Both the position numbers and the translations under genes were made by a program. DNA of 64,000 nt from Hordeum vulgare subsp. vulgare (Eukaryota > Streptophyta > Magnoliopsida > Poales > Poaceae), in assembly GCF_904849725.1 (NCBI RefSeq), contig NC_058523.1:203325689-203389688 (forward strand), given 5' to 3'. Positions 44,888 through 55,957 of this stretch are shown one piece after another. Under the pieces are notes generated by a model. That model made no database searches and was not told the DNA's origin. It saw only the letters and a program-made list of their open reading frames with translations. Every line of letters starts with the position of its first letter. The stretch's first letter is position 1.

Positions 44888-46640
44888 TGATTCCGTGACA
44901 GCAGACCTTCCCCGGCAACGGCGCCAGAAAAATGTTGATTCCGTGACAGCAGAGCTTCCCGTGCAGCGGTACCAGAAGAATGCTGCTAGCACTCTCCGGC
45001 AATCGAAACTAGAAGAATTTTGTTGACGGCCCACCAGCGCGTGGGATCGCAGCAGTTTTCGAGGGTAGAATATTCGACCCAAATTTGTTGATCGCCAAAC
45101 AGGAGGTGAGAGAATACTCTAGAGTATTACTAGCTGAATATATCAGATTCAACCACACCTGAAAGATTAGTATCTGCAAGCAAAGTAGTAACAGCAAAGT
45201 AGTATGATAACAACGGTGTTAGAAACGATCTGTTGACGGCAGACTATTCCTAACGATTGTATCAATGGCGCCAAGTTGCCCGTTGACGGAAATTGTCTGT
45301 TTTCGTCAACGCCGAGCGAAAAAGTACTGTAGCAAGTAGCAGCAGTGTGACGAGTAATAGCAGTGGCAAGGAACAACAGTAGTGACAACAGTAGCAACTA
45401 GCAACAGTAGTAGCAACAGTCGCAGCAGAGCAAGACAAGTAACAGCAGCAAAGCAAGACAAGTAACAGCAGCAAAGCAAGACAAGTAACACCAGCAGAGC
45501 AAGACAAGTAACAGCAGCAGTAGGACAAACTCGTAGGCAATGGGTCGGTGATTTGTTTGGATGATATTCATCATGCAACAGTTATAACACGGAGAGATAT
45601 GTGGCTAGCTCCCGTTCGTCAATGTGATGTAGGCATGCATTCCGTGTGTCGTCATACGTGCTTAGGGAAAAGAACTTGCATGACATCTATTGTCCATCCC
45701 TCCCGTGGCAGCGGGTCCAAAAGGAAACTACGGGATATTAAGGTTCTCCTTTTAGTAAAGAACCGGACCAACGCATTAGCACTTGGTGAACACATGAACT
45801 CCTCAAACTATGGTCATCACCGGGAGTGGTTCCGGTTATTGTCACTCCGGGGTTGCCGGATCATAACACATAGTTGGTAACTACAACTTGCAAGATCGGA
45901 TCTAAAACACACATATATTGGTGACAACATAATAATTTCAGATCTGAAATCATGGCACTCGGGCCCTAGTGACCAGCATTAAGCATGGAAAAGTAGTAGC
46001 AACATCAATCTGAGAACATAGTGGATACTAGGGATCAATCCCCATCAAAACTAACTCGATTACATGATAGATCTCATCCTACTCATCACCACCCAACGAG
46101 CCTACGAATAGATTACTCACGAACGACAAAGAGCTTCATGGAATTGGAGAGGGAAGATGGTTGATGATGACGATGGCGACGATTTCCCCTCTCCGGAGCC
46201 CAAAACGGACTCCAGATCTGCCCTCCAGATGAAGAACAGGTTGTGGCGGCGCCTCCGTATCGCAAACGCAACGAAGTATTCTGTCTTTATTTTTTCTAGG
46301 ACGAAAGTGAACTTATAGAGCTGAGATTGGGGGCGGCAGAGCCACATGGGCCCCACAAACTTGCCATCCACCACTAGGGGGGTGGCGGTGGCAGGGCTTG
46401 TGGCCCACCGGCCCACCTCCTTCGGTGGATCTTTGCGCAGGTATTTTTCATATTTTCCAAAAATATTCCCCATAAATTTTCAGGACGTTCTGAGAACTTT
46501 GATTTCTGCACAAAAACAACACCAAGGAAATTCTACTGAAAACAACGTCAGTCCAGGTTAGTTCCATTCAAATCATGCAAATTAGAGTCCAAAACAAGGG
46601 CAAAAGAGTTTGGAAAAGTAGATACGATGGAGACGTATCA
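44888..46640 (-). repeat. Element A 5' LTR
   Basis: It is 1753 bp, from TGATACGTCTCC on the minus strand at 46640 to ...TCACGGAATCA at 44888. PBS-like copies are at 44909-44925 and 44956-44974. The CAG/GTA-rich repeat region is at 45325-45530, the TATA box (CTATAAG) at 46312-46318, and the GC hairpin at 46346-46405. Confidence 0.9.
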
Positions 46641-46645
46641 CGTAG
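46641..46645. repeat. Right TSD of element A (cgtag)
   Basis: It is identical to 36405-36409. Confidence 0.9.
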
Positions 46646-46759
46646 CTTTGAGACACGTGGGTCGCCTAACCCGCGGGGAAATGGAGCCCGCGATGTTTCG
46701 GGCCGTCTTCGAGGCTTCGCCGAGAAGCCAACCCAAGCACGCCTTGGGCCCGGGGCTAC
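46646..46759 (+). other. T2 3' non-coding end with PPT
   Basis: This continues T2 after element A. The last 13 bases (ggcccggggctac, 46747-46759) are the PPT, matching that of T1. Confidence 0.7.
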
Positions 46760-47027
46760 CGTCGGTGTTCTAGGAATTGGGGTAACCAGACCTGCCTGCG
46801 TGCGGCTCAGGGCAGGCCCACTTTGTTAACACAAGACCGTCAAGGAACAACATCATCCTGAACAAGGTCCTCGCGAGGGCCCAAGCCTCGCGAGAAAGAG
46901 AGCTCGTCAAGACCCGCAGGGGGCCCTCGTGAGGACCCCTCCGGAGCAGCGGATATTTCAAGGCAAGGTCGGGCCTCAGGAGTCAACGATGATGCCATGG
47001 AAGGACAGGCGATCAGAAGATGGCAGG
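46760..47027 (+). repeat. T2 3' LTR, truncated after 268 bp
   Basis: It starts CGTCGGTGTTCTAGG (TG has become CG) and follows the T2 5' LTR to agaagatggcagg. It then passes without a break into T1 protease read on the other strand. The remaining ~610 bp and the TSD are gone. Confidence 0.8.
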
Positions 47028-48289
47028 TGGATGTGCGCGACATCAAAGACAATGATCTCAGTGTGGTAGTTGTTGCCCTCGCCAAAGGTGACTGGTAGTT
47101 GCACCTGCCCGATGGGCACGGTGGACCCCTCCATCACTCCTGACAAGGGCTTGGTCGGCAAGAGCTGTTCGTACGGCAGCTGGAGTTTCTCGAAGGTCTC
47201 GGCCAAGAGGATGTTGAGCCCTACTCCACTGTCGATAAGGGTCTTGGTGACAAGGACGTTGCTAATTGTCGGGGTGCACATCATGGGGAGCTTTTCGGCC
47301 ATGAACAAACACCTGAGCTGGTCACTTGGGTTGAAGGTGATGGTGGTTTGGGACCAGTTGAGGGGGCGTATTGCTTCACGCTTCGGGAGGGCGACATTCA
47401 CCTCCCATGTGAACTGCTTGAAGGCGCGGTTGGAGACCGGGGTCTGGGCGCCGCCCAAGATGGAGGCCACCGCCCTGACCTCCTGGAAGCCCCAAGCCCC
47501 ATTGTCCTACCTGTCTTCATCCCTCCTTCTGGGTGGCGGAGGCAGAGGGGGCAGTCCAGCCTCATGAGGGCTAACCTCACGAGGCTGACCGGGTCATTTC
47601 CCCTCCCTAGGGTCATCGCGCCAACGGTCCTCCTGAGCCTGGCCGCGCCAGCAGTCCTCCTGAGGCTGACCGCGCCAACGGCCTTCATGAGGCTGCTCAC
47701 GCCACCCCTGACGTGGCTCTCGGTCATCTCAGCTGCCCCCGTCGCGGCCTCCGCCGTGGGCGGGGCTTCTGTCTCCTCATCGAGGCCGCCTGCTGAAGTG
47801 CTCGGCACGGGCAAGTCGGAGCTCTTGGCACTCGGAGGTATCATGGCCGCTGGTGCCATGGAAGATGCACATTGGCCCCCCTCCTGACGGACGCTCTCCT
47901 CCTCCGCCGTACTTCGCCTCAGGCTCGGCTACGAGCACCGCATGAGCCTTGCGGCTCACCTGCTTGGCCTTGGCCTTCTTCTCTTCTGGTTCCTCCGCCT
48001 GAGGCCCGAGGAGAGACTGGCGACCTTCTTCAGCCATGGCGCACCTGTTTGCCAGGTTGAACATCTCCAGTGCGGTGCTCATTTCATCACTCATGGCGAG
48101 CTCCTCCTTCATCTTAAGGTCGGTGATTCCGTCGGAGAAGGCCGAGATGATGGCCTCGTCCAATGCCTTGGGGATCTTGAGGCGCATGACCGTGAAGCGT
48201 TGTATGAACTTGTGCACGGTGTCCCCCTCCTACTGCTTGATGCACCGTAGGTCGTTCACGATGGGGGCGCGGTCATGAGTGCCCTGGAA
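47028..48289 (-). pseudogene. gag-pol: T1 gag C-terminal part and protease
   Basis: Minus-strand gag continues from insertion B: VHKFIQRFTVMRLKIPKALD, then SALEMFNLANRCAMAE in variant form and a Lys-rich stretch. A Cys/His motif CIFHGTSGHDTSEC lies near 47870. The protease (47470-47028) has the active site TLIDSGVGLNIL around 47233 and the VTFGEGNNYHTE strand. It breaks off at IVFDVAHIH where T2 is inserted. At least one stop (48225) and frameshifts are present. The function was capsid, nucleocapsid and polyprotein cleavage. It is non-functional now. Confidence 0.75.
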
Positions 48290-48294
48290 GTTGG
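48290..48294. repeat. Left TSD of element B (gttgg)
   Basis: It is identical to 58285-58289. Taking out the element and one TSD leaves the T1 gag frame continuous (RFVAN then FQG). Confidence 0.95.
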
Positions 48295-49759
48295 TGATGA
48301 CCCACAAGTATAGGGGATCCATCGTATTCCTTTCGATAAGTAAGAGTGTCTAACCCAACGAGGAGCAGAAGGATCTCACAAGTGGTTTTCAGCAAGGAAA
48401 AATCTGCAAGCACTGAAATTGTCGGTAACAAGTGATTGTGTGGTGAGATGATTCGTAGAAAGAAACAAGTAACAAAAGTTGCAACGGTGCAGCAAAGTGG
48501 CCCAATCCCTTTTGTAGCAAGGGACAAGCCTGGACAAAGTCTTATAGGAGGAAAGACGCTCCCGAGGACACACGGGAATTTCTGTCATGCTAGTTTCATC
48601 ATGTTCATATGATTCGCATTCGTTACTTTGATAGTTTGATATGTGGGTGGACCGGCGCTTGGGTACTTCCCTTACTTGGACTAGCATCCCACTTATGATT
48701 AACCCCTCTCGCAAGCATCCGCAACTACGAAAGAAGAATTAAGACAAACTCTAACCATAGACTTAAACTAGTGGATCCAAATCAGCCCCTTAAGAAGAAA
48801 CGCATAAACTAGGGTTTAAGCTTCTGTCACCCTAGCAACCCATCATCTACTTACTACTTCCCAATACCTTCCTCTAGGCCCAAATAATGTTGAAGTGTTA
48901 TGTAGTCGACGTTCACATAACACCACTAGAGGAAAAACAACATACAACATATCAAATTACCGAACGAATACCAAATTCACATGACTACTATTAGCATGAC
49001 TTATCCCATGTCCTCAGGAACAAAAGTAACTACTCACAAAGCATAATCATATTCATGACCAGAGAGGTAATGAGTAGCATCAAGGATCTGAACATAAACT
49101 CTTCCACCAAATAATGCAACTAGCATCAACTACAAAGAGTAATCAACACTACTAGCAATCTTAAAAGTACCAATCAGAGTCGCGAGACGGAGATTGGTTA
49201 CAAGAGATGAACTAGGGTTTGGAGATGAGATGGTGCTGATGAAGATGTTGATGGTGACGAGTCCCCTCCAATCAGAGGAGTGTTGGTGATGACGATGGCG
49301 AGGATTTCCCCCTCCGGGAGGGAAGTTTCCCCGGCAGGATCGTCCTTCCGGAGCTCTAGATTGGATCTGCTCAAGTTACGCCTAGTGGCGGCGGCGAAAC
49401 CACGAAAAAGCTCCCTTCTGATTTTTTTTCCTGGACGAAACCCTCCATATAGAAAAAGAGGGGGGCCAGTGGGCTTGTGGGCACCCCCTGGTGCCCCTCC
49501 GGCACTTCTTCGACCCAGTATTTTTTATAAATTGGGAAAAAATCTCTATTGATTTTCACGGCGTTTGGAGTTGCGCAGAATAGGTATCTCAACTTTGCTC
49601 CACTTTCAGGCCAGAATTCCAGTTGCTGGTATTCTCCCTCTTCATGTAAACCTTGCAAAATAAGAGAAAAAAGGCATAAGAATAGTACCGTGAAGTGAAA
49701 TAACAGCCAAAGAAGCGATAAATAACAACATGAAAACATGATGCAAAATGGACGTATCA
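48295..49759 (-). repeat. Element B 3' LTR
   Basis: It runs from TGATACGTCCATTTTGC on the minus strand at 49759 to ...CTTGTGGGTCATCA at 48295. The GC hairpin of the other LTR is collapsed by a ~58-bp deletion at ~49466-49475. A TATA-like CTATATGG (minus) lies at 49446-49453. It keeps a 118-bp segment (~49584-49702) missing from the 5' LTR. Confidence 0.95.
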
Positions 49760-49773
49760 ACTCCCCCAAGCTT
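49760..49773 (-). other. Element B polypurine tract
   Basis: On the minus strand AAGCTTGGGGGAGT lies directly before the 3' LTR. Confidence 0.85.
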
Positions 49774-51246
49774 AGACCTCGCTTGTCCTCAAGCGAAAGC
49801 CTAGCTGAATAAATATGTCCACATGTTTAGGGAGCAAGGTGTCGACAAAACAAGATACGAACATGCATGCATCATGATCATGATCAGAACAACAATACCA
49901 ACATATAATTCTCATGCTAAAGTGATAATTCCTTCACAAAGTAAAGCATGGATCAAGAACCTTACTGAGAAGTAACAACCAATAGCCTTTAGTCATTGAA
50001 GCAATTGCAATTCGTCGCAACATCACAAAGAGTCAAATAAGAGCTTGTAAAGCAAATCCACATACTCAATCATTCTTTCGTTCTCTACAATTGCTACAAC
50101 TCACGTGGTACTCATGAGATCAAAGTTTCAGATGGACACAGAGAAAGATAAGGGCTTATAGTTTTGCCTCCCAACTTCTTACCTCAAGGGTAATGTCAAC
50201 AATAATAATTCATGAATACTTACCTCCAAGTTGATATATGAATACAGATCTTTCCCAAGAATGTGCCGGTAGACAAGTCAAAGGCAAAATAGGGAATTGG
50301 TGAAGATCACCATGACTCTTTCAAGGGCAAAAAGTATAGGTACAAGATAGGCCCTTCGCAGAGGGAAGCACAGGTTGTCATGCACTTTTGAGGTTTGGAT
50401 GCGTGTCCTCTTAGTGCGGAGGAACGTAACTTTATATTGCCCCCTGTGATAAAGAACTTTATTATGCAGTCTGTCGCTTTTATGTCTTCTTCATCACAGG
50501 TTCGTATAAAGCTTATTTTCCACACACTAATAGATCATACATATTAGAGAGCATTTTTTATTGCTTGCACCGATGACAACTTACTTGAGGGATCTTGTTC
50601 AATCCATAGGTAGGTATGGTGGACTCACATGGCAAAACTGGGTTGAAGGTTTATGGATGCATAAGTAGTATCTCTACTTAGTGCGGGAGTTTTGGCTAAT
50701 GTGAAGTGGAAGCAATCGTCACATGCCAAGGGATCTCTAAACATATGACATTGTTCAGAGCCAAGCAAACACAATCCATTACGTTGACTTCCTTGTCGAA
50801 CATCTACTTCTAGGCATGCAATAGTTTGGTTAGTGTTCACAATCATAGAAGGTGTCAGAGATGATATATTTATATGTGAACCTCTCCTTGCTTATCACTT
50901 CCTATTAATTGCAACAATGACCAAGGAATACGTTTCCCTACCCTCAACAAGTTTCAGTCCTCATTATTTTTATATGTGAAGCCATCACTTCCCATAAGAT
51001 CATTACATGATCTTTCATGCTTTTGTTCTACTCTCACTCTTTTGATCATGGCAAGAGGCAAAGCCCTTCAACTAAGACACTCTTTATTATATGGCTCACG
51101 AGCAACAATACATGAGGGGTGACACAAAGCAAAACTCAAGACTAAAACACAAAGACTTTTACTCTACTAGAGAAAGAGAAAACTGAAAAGGAAAGCTAAA
51201 ACAAAGGTAAAGGCAAAAGATGTGATGGTGATACGATACCGAGGCA
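49774..51246 (-). other. Element B non-coding spacer
   Basis: About 1.5 kb without a supported gene lies between the 3' ORF and the PPT. It is bracketed by AAGCTTGGGGGAGT copies at 51247-51260 and 49760-49773, as in element A. Confidence 0.6.
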
Positions 51247-51260
51247 ACTCCCCCAAGCTT
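51247..51260 (-). other. Element B internal PPT-like motif
   Basis: It is identical to the terminal PPT and lies 33 nt after the stop of the 3' ORF. Confidence 0.7.
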
Positions 51261-51292
51261 GGCAAAGCCAAGGGGATTACCCATACCAATGC

Positions 51293-51812
51293 TTAGTTGT
51301 CTTCCTTTGGTGGTGATGGTGGAGTTATTGAAACATGAGTTTGATCCTTCATCTTCCAAGGCATAGGTGCTCCATCATGGAAAGATGAACGAGTCTCCAG
51401 AATCCTCAAATCTGCAGCCAACCTTATTGATTTAAATCTATACTCATACTCACAGTTTTGGTTCTGCACGTCATATATCTGGCCCTGGAGTTGATCAACC
51501 CTGTCATAGAGCCTGGAGAGATGCTTCCCAATGTCATTGGCATCAATCCCGTGCATGTTGGTGAACTCCGCGATCATCATGTGGTTGGCGTTGAGTCCAC
51601 GCTCCACCATCCCTTGGCACTTGAAGACTTGTTGCTCCATTGCTTTGAGCCTCGTCTCCACGCTTCCGGTCTTCTTAGGCCCCTCAATATCACGGATGTG
51701 CAATATCCCCTCACGCATCTCGATAGATTGAGGGTGTTGCAGCACTTTCGTGAAGGTAGGGATTGATGACCTTCTCGAAGATCTTGTCCTTAGGAGCTTT
51801 TGGGGAAGTCAT
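51293..51812 (-). pseudogene. Element B 3' ORF, one frameshift
   Basis: The ATG at 51812 opens MTSPKAPKDKIFEKVINPYL. After about 22 codons (~51750) an extra A shifts the frame. The downstream frame then stays open for ~150 codons to the stop at 51293. It contains a long heptad-like region (VETRLKAMEQQVFKCQGMVE and YDRVDQLQGQIYDVQNQN), so a coiled coil is likely, and it ends SITPPSPPKEDN. It has no signal peptide or transmembrane segment. It takes the position of the ATHILA-type ORF of element A but is shorter and not evidently homologous. A TATA box lies ~90 nt upstream. Its function is unknown. Confidence 0.65.
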
Positions 51813-51889
51813 GGCGATCTAGATCTGCAACAGAAACAGGCTCGAAACAAAAAACAGAGGAAATCTACATGATGCAGTGGTCAGACTAA

Positions 51890-52180
51890 ACGGAAGTATA
51901 TATAATGATTTTTTCTAGACCAGAAGGAGTACCCTGCACGAAAACGGAGTCCGGGAGGTGCACGAGGTGGCCACAAGCCCTCATGGCGCGGCCAGGGGGT
52001 GGGCCCGCGCCGTCCAGGCTTGTCGCCTCCTCGCGCACTTTTCGTACTACTTCCAATTTTTGTATTTTTTCAAATATTCCAAAACGGAGAAAATTTCCTA
52101 CAGGAAAAGTTTTGGACTCTGTTTTCTTACCGAATCACATACCTCTTCGTTTTCGGAGTCTGAAACAGACTGATAAATAT
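51890..52180 (-). promoter_or_regulatory. Internal promoter-like block of element B
   Basis: On the minus strand a GC hairpin (about 51965-52025; gacaagcc with gggcttgt-type arms and an inner ggcgcggg/ccgcgcc pair) is followed by GTATATATAATG-type sequence. The TATATATA box is at 51898-51905, ~90 nt before the ORF start. The layout is the same as hairpin plus TATA in the LTR U3. Confidence 0.55.
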
Positions 52181-52193
52181 CCCATAGGTATTC

Positions 52194-55100
52194 TTACGGA
52201 GTTATGGTATTGATAATATTGCTTTCAACATTTATGGGAGTATCTGAGATATAATGCTTGATTCTATGCCCATTTACAACTCTCGGAAAATTACCTTCCG
52301 TGTTGTTGATCTTGATAGCACCAGAACAATATAATTCCTCAACAACATAGGGACCTTCCCATTTAGAGAGAAGCTTGCCTGCAAAGTGTCTTAAACGAGA
52401 GTTATATAGCAAGACATAATCACCTACATTGAACTCACGCTTTTGTATCCTCTTATAATGCCACCTCTTAACCTTATCTTTGAAGAACTTGGCATTCTCA
52501 TATGCCTGAGTTCTCCATTCATCAAGCGAGTTAATGTCAAATAACCTCTTCTCGCCGGCAAGTTTGAAATCAAAGTTGAGATCTTTGATTGCCCAATAAG
52601 CTTCATGCTCAACCTCAAGAGGTAAATGACATGCTTTACCATACACTATTTTGTACGGAGACATGCCCATGGGATTCTTATAGGCAGTTCTATAAGCCAA
52701 CAGTGCATCATCGAGCTTCTTAGACCAATTCTTTCTAGACCTGTTGACAGTATTTTGCAGAATTAGTTTAATATCTCTGTTGCTTAGCTCTACTTGACCA
52801 CTAGACTGAGGGTGATAGGGAGACGCAATTCTATGGTTGACATCGTACTTAGCAAGCATTTTACGAAAACCACCATGAATGAAATGTGAACCACCGTCGG
52901 TCATTAGATATCTAGGGACTCCAAATCTAGGGAAGATAACTTCTTTCAACATCTTGATAGAGGTGTTGTGATCATCACTACTAGTGGGGATAGCTTCTAC
53001 CCACTTAGTGACGTAAGCAACAGCAACTAGGATATGAGTATACCCGTTGGATTTTGGAAAAGGTCCCATATAATCAAAGCCCCAGACATCGAATGGTTCA
53101 ATTACAAGTGAATAGTTCATAGGATTTTCCTCACGTTTGCTAATATTACCTATTCTTTGACATTCGTCACAAGACAAGACAAACTTACGGGCATCCTTGA
53201 AGAGAGTGGGCCAATAGAAACCTGATTGCAATACCTTGTGTGCAGTTCTATCTCCCGGATGGTGTCCTCCGTAGGCCTCGGAGGGACACTTCTGTAGGAT
53301 CTGTCCCTATTCATGTTCAGGTACACAACGTCTAATGACACCATCTACTCCTTCCTTATAAAGGTGAGGATCATCCCAAAAGTAATGTCTCAAGTAAAAG
53401 AAGAATTTCTTCTTTCGTTTGTACGTGAAACTAGGTGGTATATATTTGGCAACAATATAGTTTGCATAATCTGCATACCACGGTGCACTATGTGAAGCAT
53501 TGATGACATTCAATTTCTCATCGGGAAAGCTATCATCAATAGGTTGTGGGTCATCAAGAACGTTCTCCAACCTAAACAAGTTATCTGCTACTATGTTATC
53601 AGCACCCTTTCTGTCAACAACGTGCCAATCAAATTCTTGTAGCAAGAGAACCCATCTGATAAGCCTACGTTTAGCGTTCTTCTTCTCCATGAGGTACTTA
53701 ATAGCAGCGTGATAAGTGTGAATAGTGACTTTGAAATCAACTATGTAAGACCTGAACTTTTCACATGCAAACACGACTGCTAAAAATTCCTTCTCCGTAG
53801 TAGCATAGTTTCTCTCGGCACTGTCTAGAGTTTAGTAGCTTTGTGAATAACATTCAAATTCTTATCAACTCTTTGCCCTAGGACAGCACCAACAGCATAA
53901 TCACTAGCATCACACATGATTTCAAAAGGTAAGTTTCAATCAGGTGGTTGAACAATATATGCACTTATCAAAGCCCTCTTAAGTATTTCGAAGGCTTCCT
54001 CACAATCATCGTCAAAAACAAAAGGAATATCCTTTTGAAAGAGATTAGTAAGAGGCCTAGAAATCTTAGAGAAGTCTTTAATGAACCTTCTATAGAAACC
54101 AACATGACCAAGGAAACTTCTTATACCTTTGATATCTGTGGGGTATGGCATTTTCTCGATTGCATCAACCTTAGCCTTATCGACTTCAATACCTCTTTCA
54201 GAAATTTTATGTCCTAAGACGATGCCTTCATTAACCATAAAGTGGCACTTCTCCCAATTCAAGACAAGGTTGGTGTCTTTACATCTCTGTAACACTCGAT
54301 CAAGGTTGCTGAGGAAATCATCAAAGGAAGACCCGTAAACTGAAAAGTCATCCATGAAAAGCTCGACAATCTTTTCACAAAAGTCAGAGAATATAGCCAT
54401 CATACATCTTTGAAAGGTGGAAGGTGCATTACATAAGCCAAAAGGCATACGTCTATAAGCAAAGGTACCGAAAGGGCAGGGGAAATTGGTTTTATCCTGA
54501 TAAGATTGTGCAACTGGTATTTGGGAGAAACCAGAATAACCGTCTAGAAAGGGGAAGTGTGTGTGTTTGGACAACCTTTCTAGCATTTGGTCGATAAAAG
54601 GCAGAGGGTAATGATCTTTCCTAGTCGCCTTATTCAACTTCCTAAAATCAATCACCATCCTATAGCCAGTAATAATCCTCTGTGGGATCAACTCATCCTT
54701 ATCATTAGGGACAACGGTAATGCCTCCCTTCTTAGGAACGCAATGCACCGGACTCACCCAATCGCTGTGAGCAACAGGATAGATAATACCCGCTTCCAGG
54801 AGCTTTAGTATTTCTTTTCTCACTACTTCTTTCATCTTCAGATTCAATCTCCTTTGATGATCAGCAACTGGTTTGAATTCAGGATCAGTTTTGATCTTGT
54901 GCTGGCGTAGACTGGGACTAATGCCATAAAGATCATCAAGAGTATATCCTATAGGAGCACGGTGCTTCCTCAGAGTTTTTATTAACTTCTTTTCTTCATG
55001 CTCCGAGAGGCTAGCACTAATTATAACAGGATATATCTCCTTTTCATCAAGATAGGCATACTTAAGAGTATCAGGCAACTGTTTAAGCTCGAACACAGGA

Positions 55101-55924
55101 TCACCCTTTGGTGGGGGTGGATCCCCAAGTAGTTCAACAGGAAGATTATTCTTAAGGATAGGATATTGTTCTAAGACAACTCTATCTATTTCATTCCTAC
55201 TAGGCAACTCCTTTTCATGAGGCTGTCTACCAAACTAAGAGAAATTGAACTCATGTGACACACCTTCAAAGCCAACAGTTACAGTTTGCTTCTCACAGTC
55301 AATATGAGCATTGACGGTATTGAGAAAAGGTCTGTCAAATATGATGGGACAAAACCTATCTTGAGCGGTAGCAAGAACGAGGAAATCATCAGGATACTTC
55401 GTTTTACCACACAAGACTTCAACATCCCTAACAATTCCCACAGGGCAGATAGTATCTCTATTGGCAAGCTAAATAGTGACATCTATAGGTTCTATCTCAA
55501 GAGGTGCAATCTCATCTTTGACTTCATCGTATAAGGATTGAGGTATTGCACTAACACTAGCACCCAAGTCACATAAACCATGATAACAATGATCTCCTAT
55601 CTTAACAGAAACCACAGGCATGCCAACAACATGCCTATGTTTGTCTCTAACGTGAGGTTTAGCAATTCTAGCAACATCTTCACAAAAGTGAATATTATGT
55701 CCCTCAACTTCTTCAGACAGAAGATCTTTGATAATAGCAATGCTAGGTTCAACTCTAATTTGCTCAGGGGGTGTAGGTGTTCTAATATAGCCTCTACGTA
55801 TCACAGTTGAAGCTATGGAATGATCCTTTATCCTAACAGGGAAAGGTGGTTTCTCAATATAAGCACTGGGAACCACATGATCATTATAGGCAATGACTTT
55901 CTCTTCAACTGGAGTGGGTTTCAC
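52194..55924 (-). pseudogene. pol: Element B pol: protease, RT, RNase H, integrase
   Basis: One long frame with several stops. Protease: HGLCDLGASVSAIPQSLYDE (~55540-55600). RT (55200-53940): YRMVIDFRKLNKATRKDHYP, MPFGLCNAPSTFQRCM and the catalytic FMDDFSVYG at ~54342-54360. RNase H: MCDASDYAVGAVLGQ follows a stop at 53936; its later HTDH-type motif reads HTYHAAIKYL, so a conserved Asp is lost. Integrase: HHCC finger ([14 protein letters not shown]) and D,D,E core ([30 protein letters not shown]), all present. A C-terminal tail ([20 protein letters not shown]) lacks a chromodomain, as expected for Athila. Stops lie near 55443, 55233, 53936, 53832 and 53309. It is not functional. Confidence 0.9.
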
Positions 55925-55957
55925 TACATTGACTTCTAAAGGAGGATGATATTTAAA

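Larger units (their letters stand above)
36410..46640 (-). mobile_element. Element A: Athila-like, gag-protease-3' ORF but no pol enzymes
   Basis: It is a complete minus-strand element of 10,231 bp with matching LTRs (1754 and 1753 bp) and a perfect TSD. From the 5' end: LTR 44888-46640, PBS, gag (700 aa), protease, promoter-like block, ATHILA-type ORF (355 aa), spacer, PPT, LTR 36410-38163. There is no RT, RNase H or integrase sequence between protease and 3' ORF. By eye the LTRs differ at ~9 of 165 positions near 36500-36660, so it is not very recent. It is inserted in T2. Confidence 0.9.
30477..47027 (+). mobile_element. T2: pol-less Tat-type element, plus strand, interrupted by A
   Basis: T2 pieces are 30477-36409 and 46646-47027. 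The order is 5' LTR, PBS, degenerate leader/gag region, tandem repeats, antisense gene, [element A], PPT, truncated 3' LTR. No protease, RT, RNase H or integrase motif is present. It belongs to the same family as T1, in the opposite orientation, and is inserted in T1. The right TSD is lost because the 3' LTR ends after 268 bp. Confidence 0.75.

Noticed and set aside
47070..47887. Plus-strand ORFs of 165 and 179 aa
   Set aside because: They lie opposite the T1 gag and protease, whose motifs are on the minus strand.
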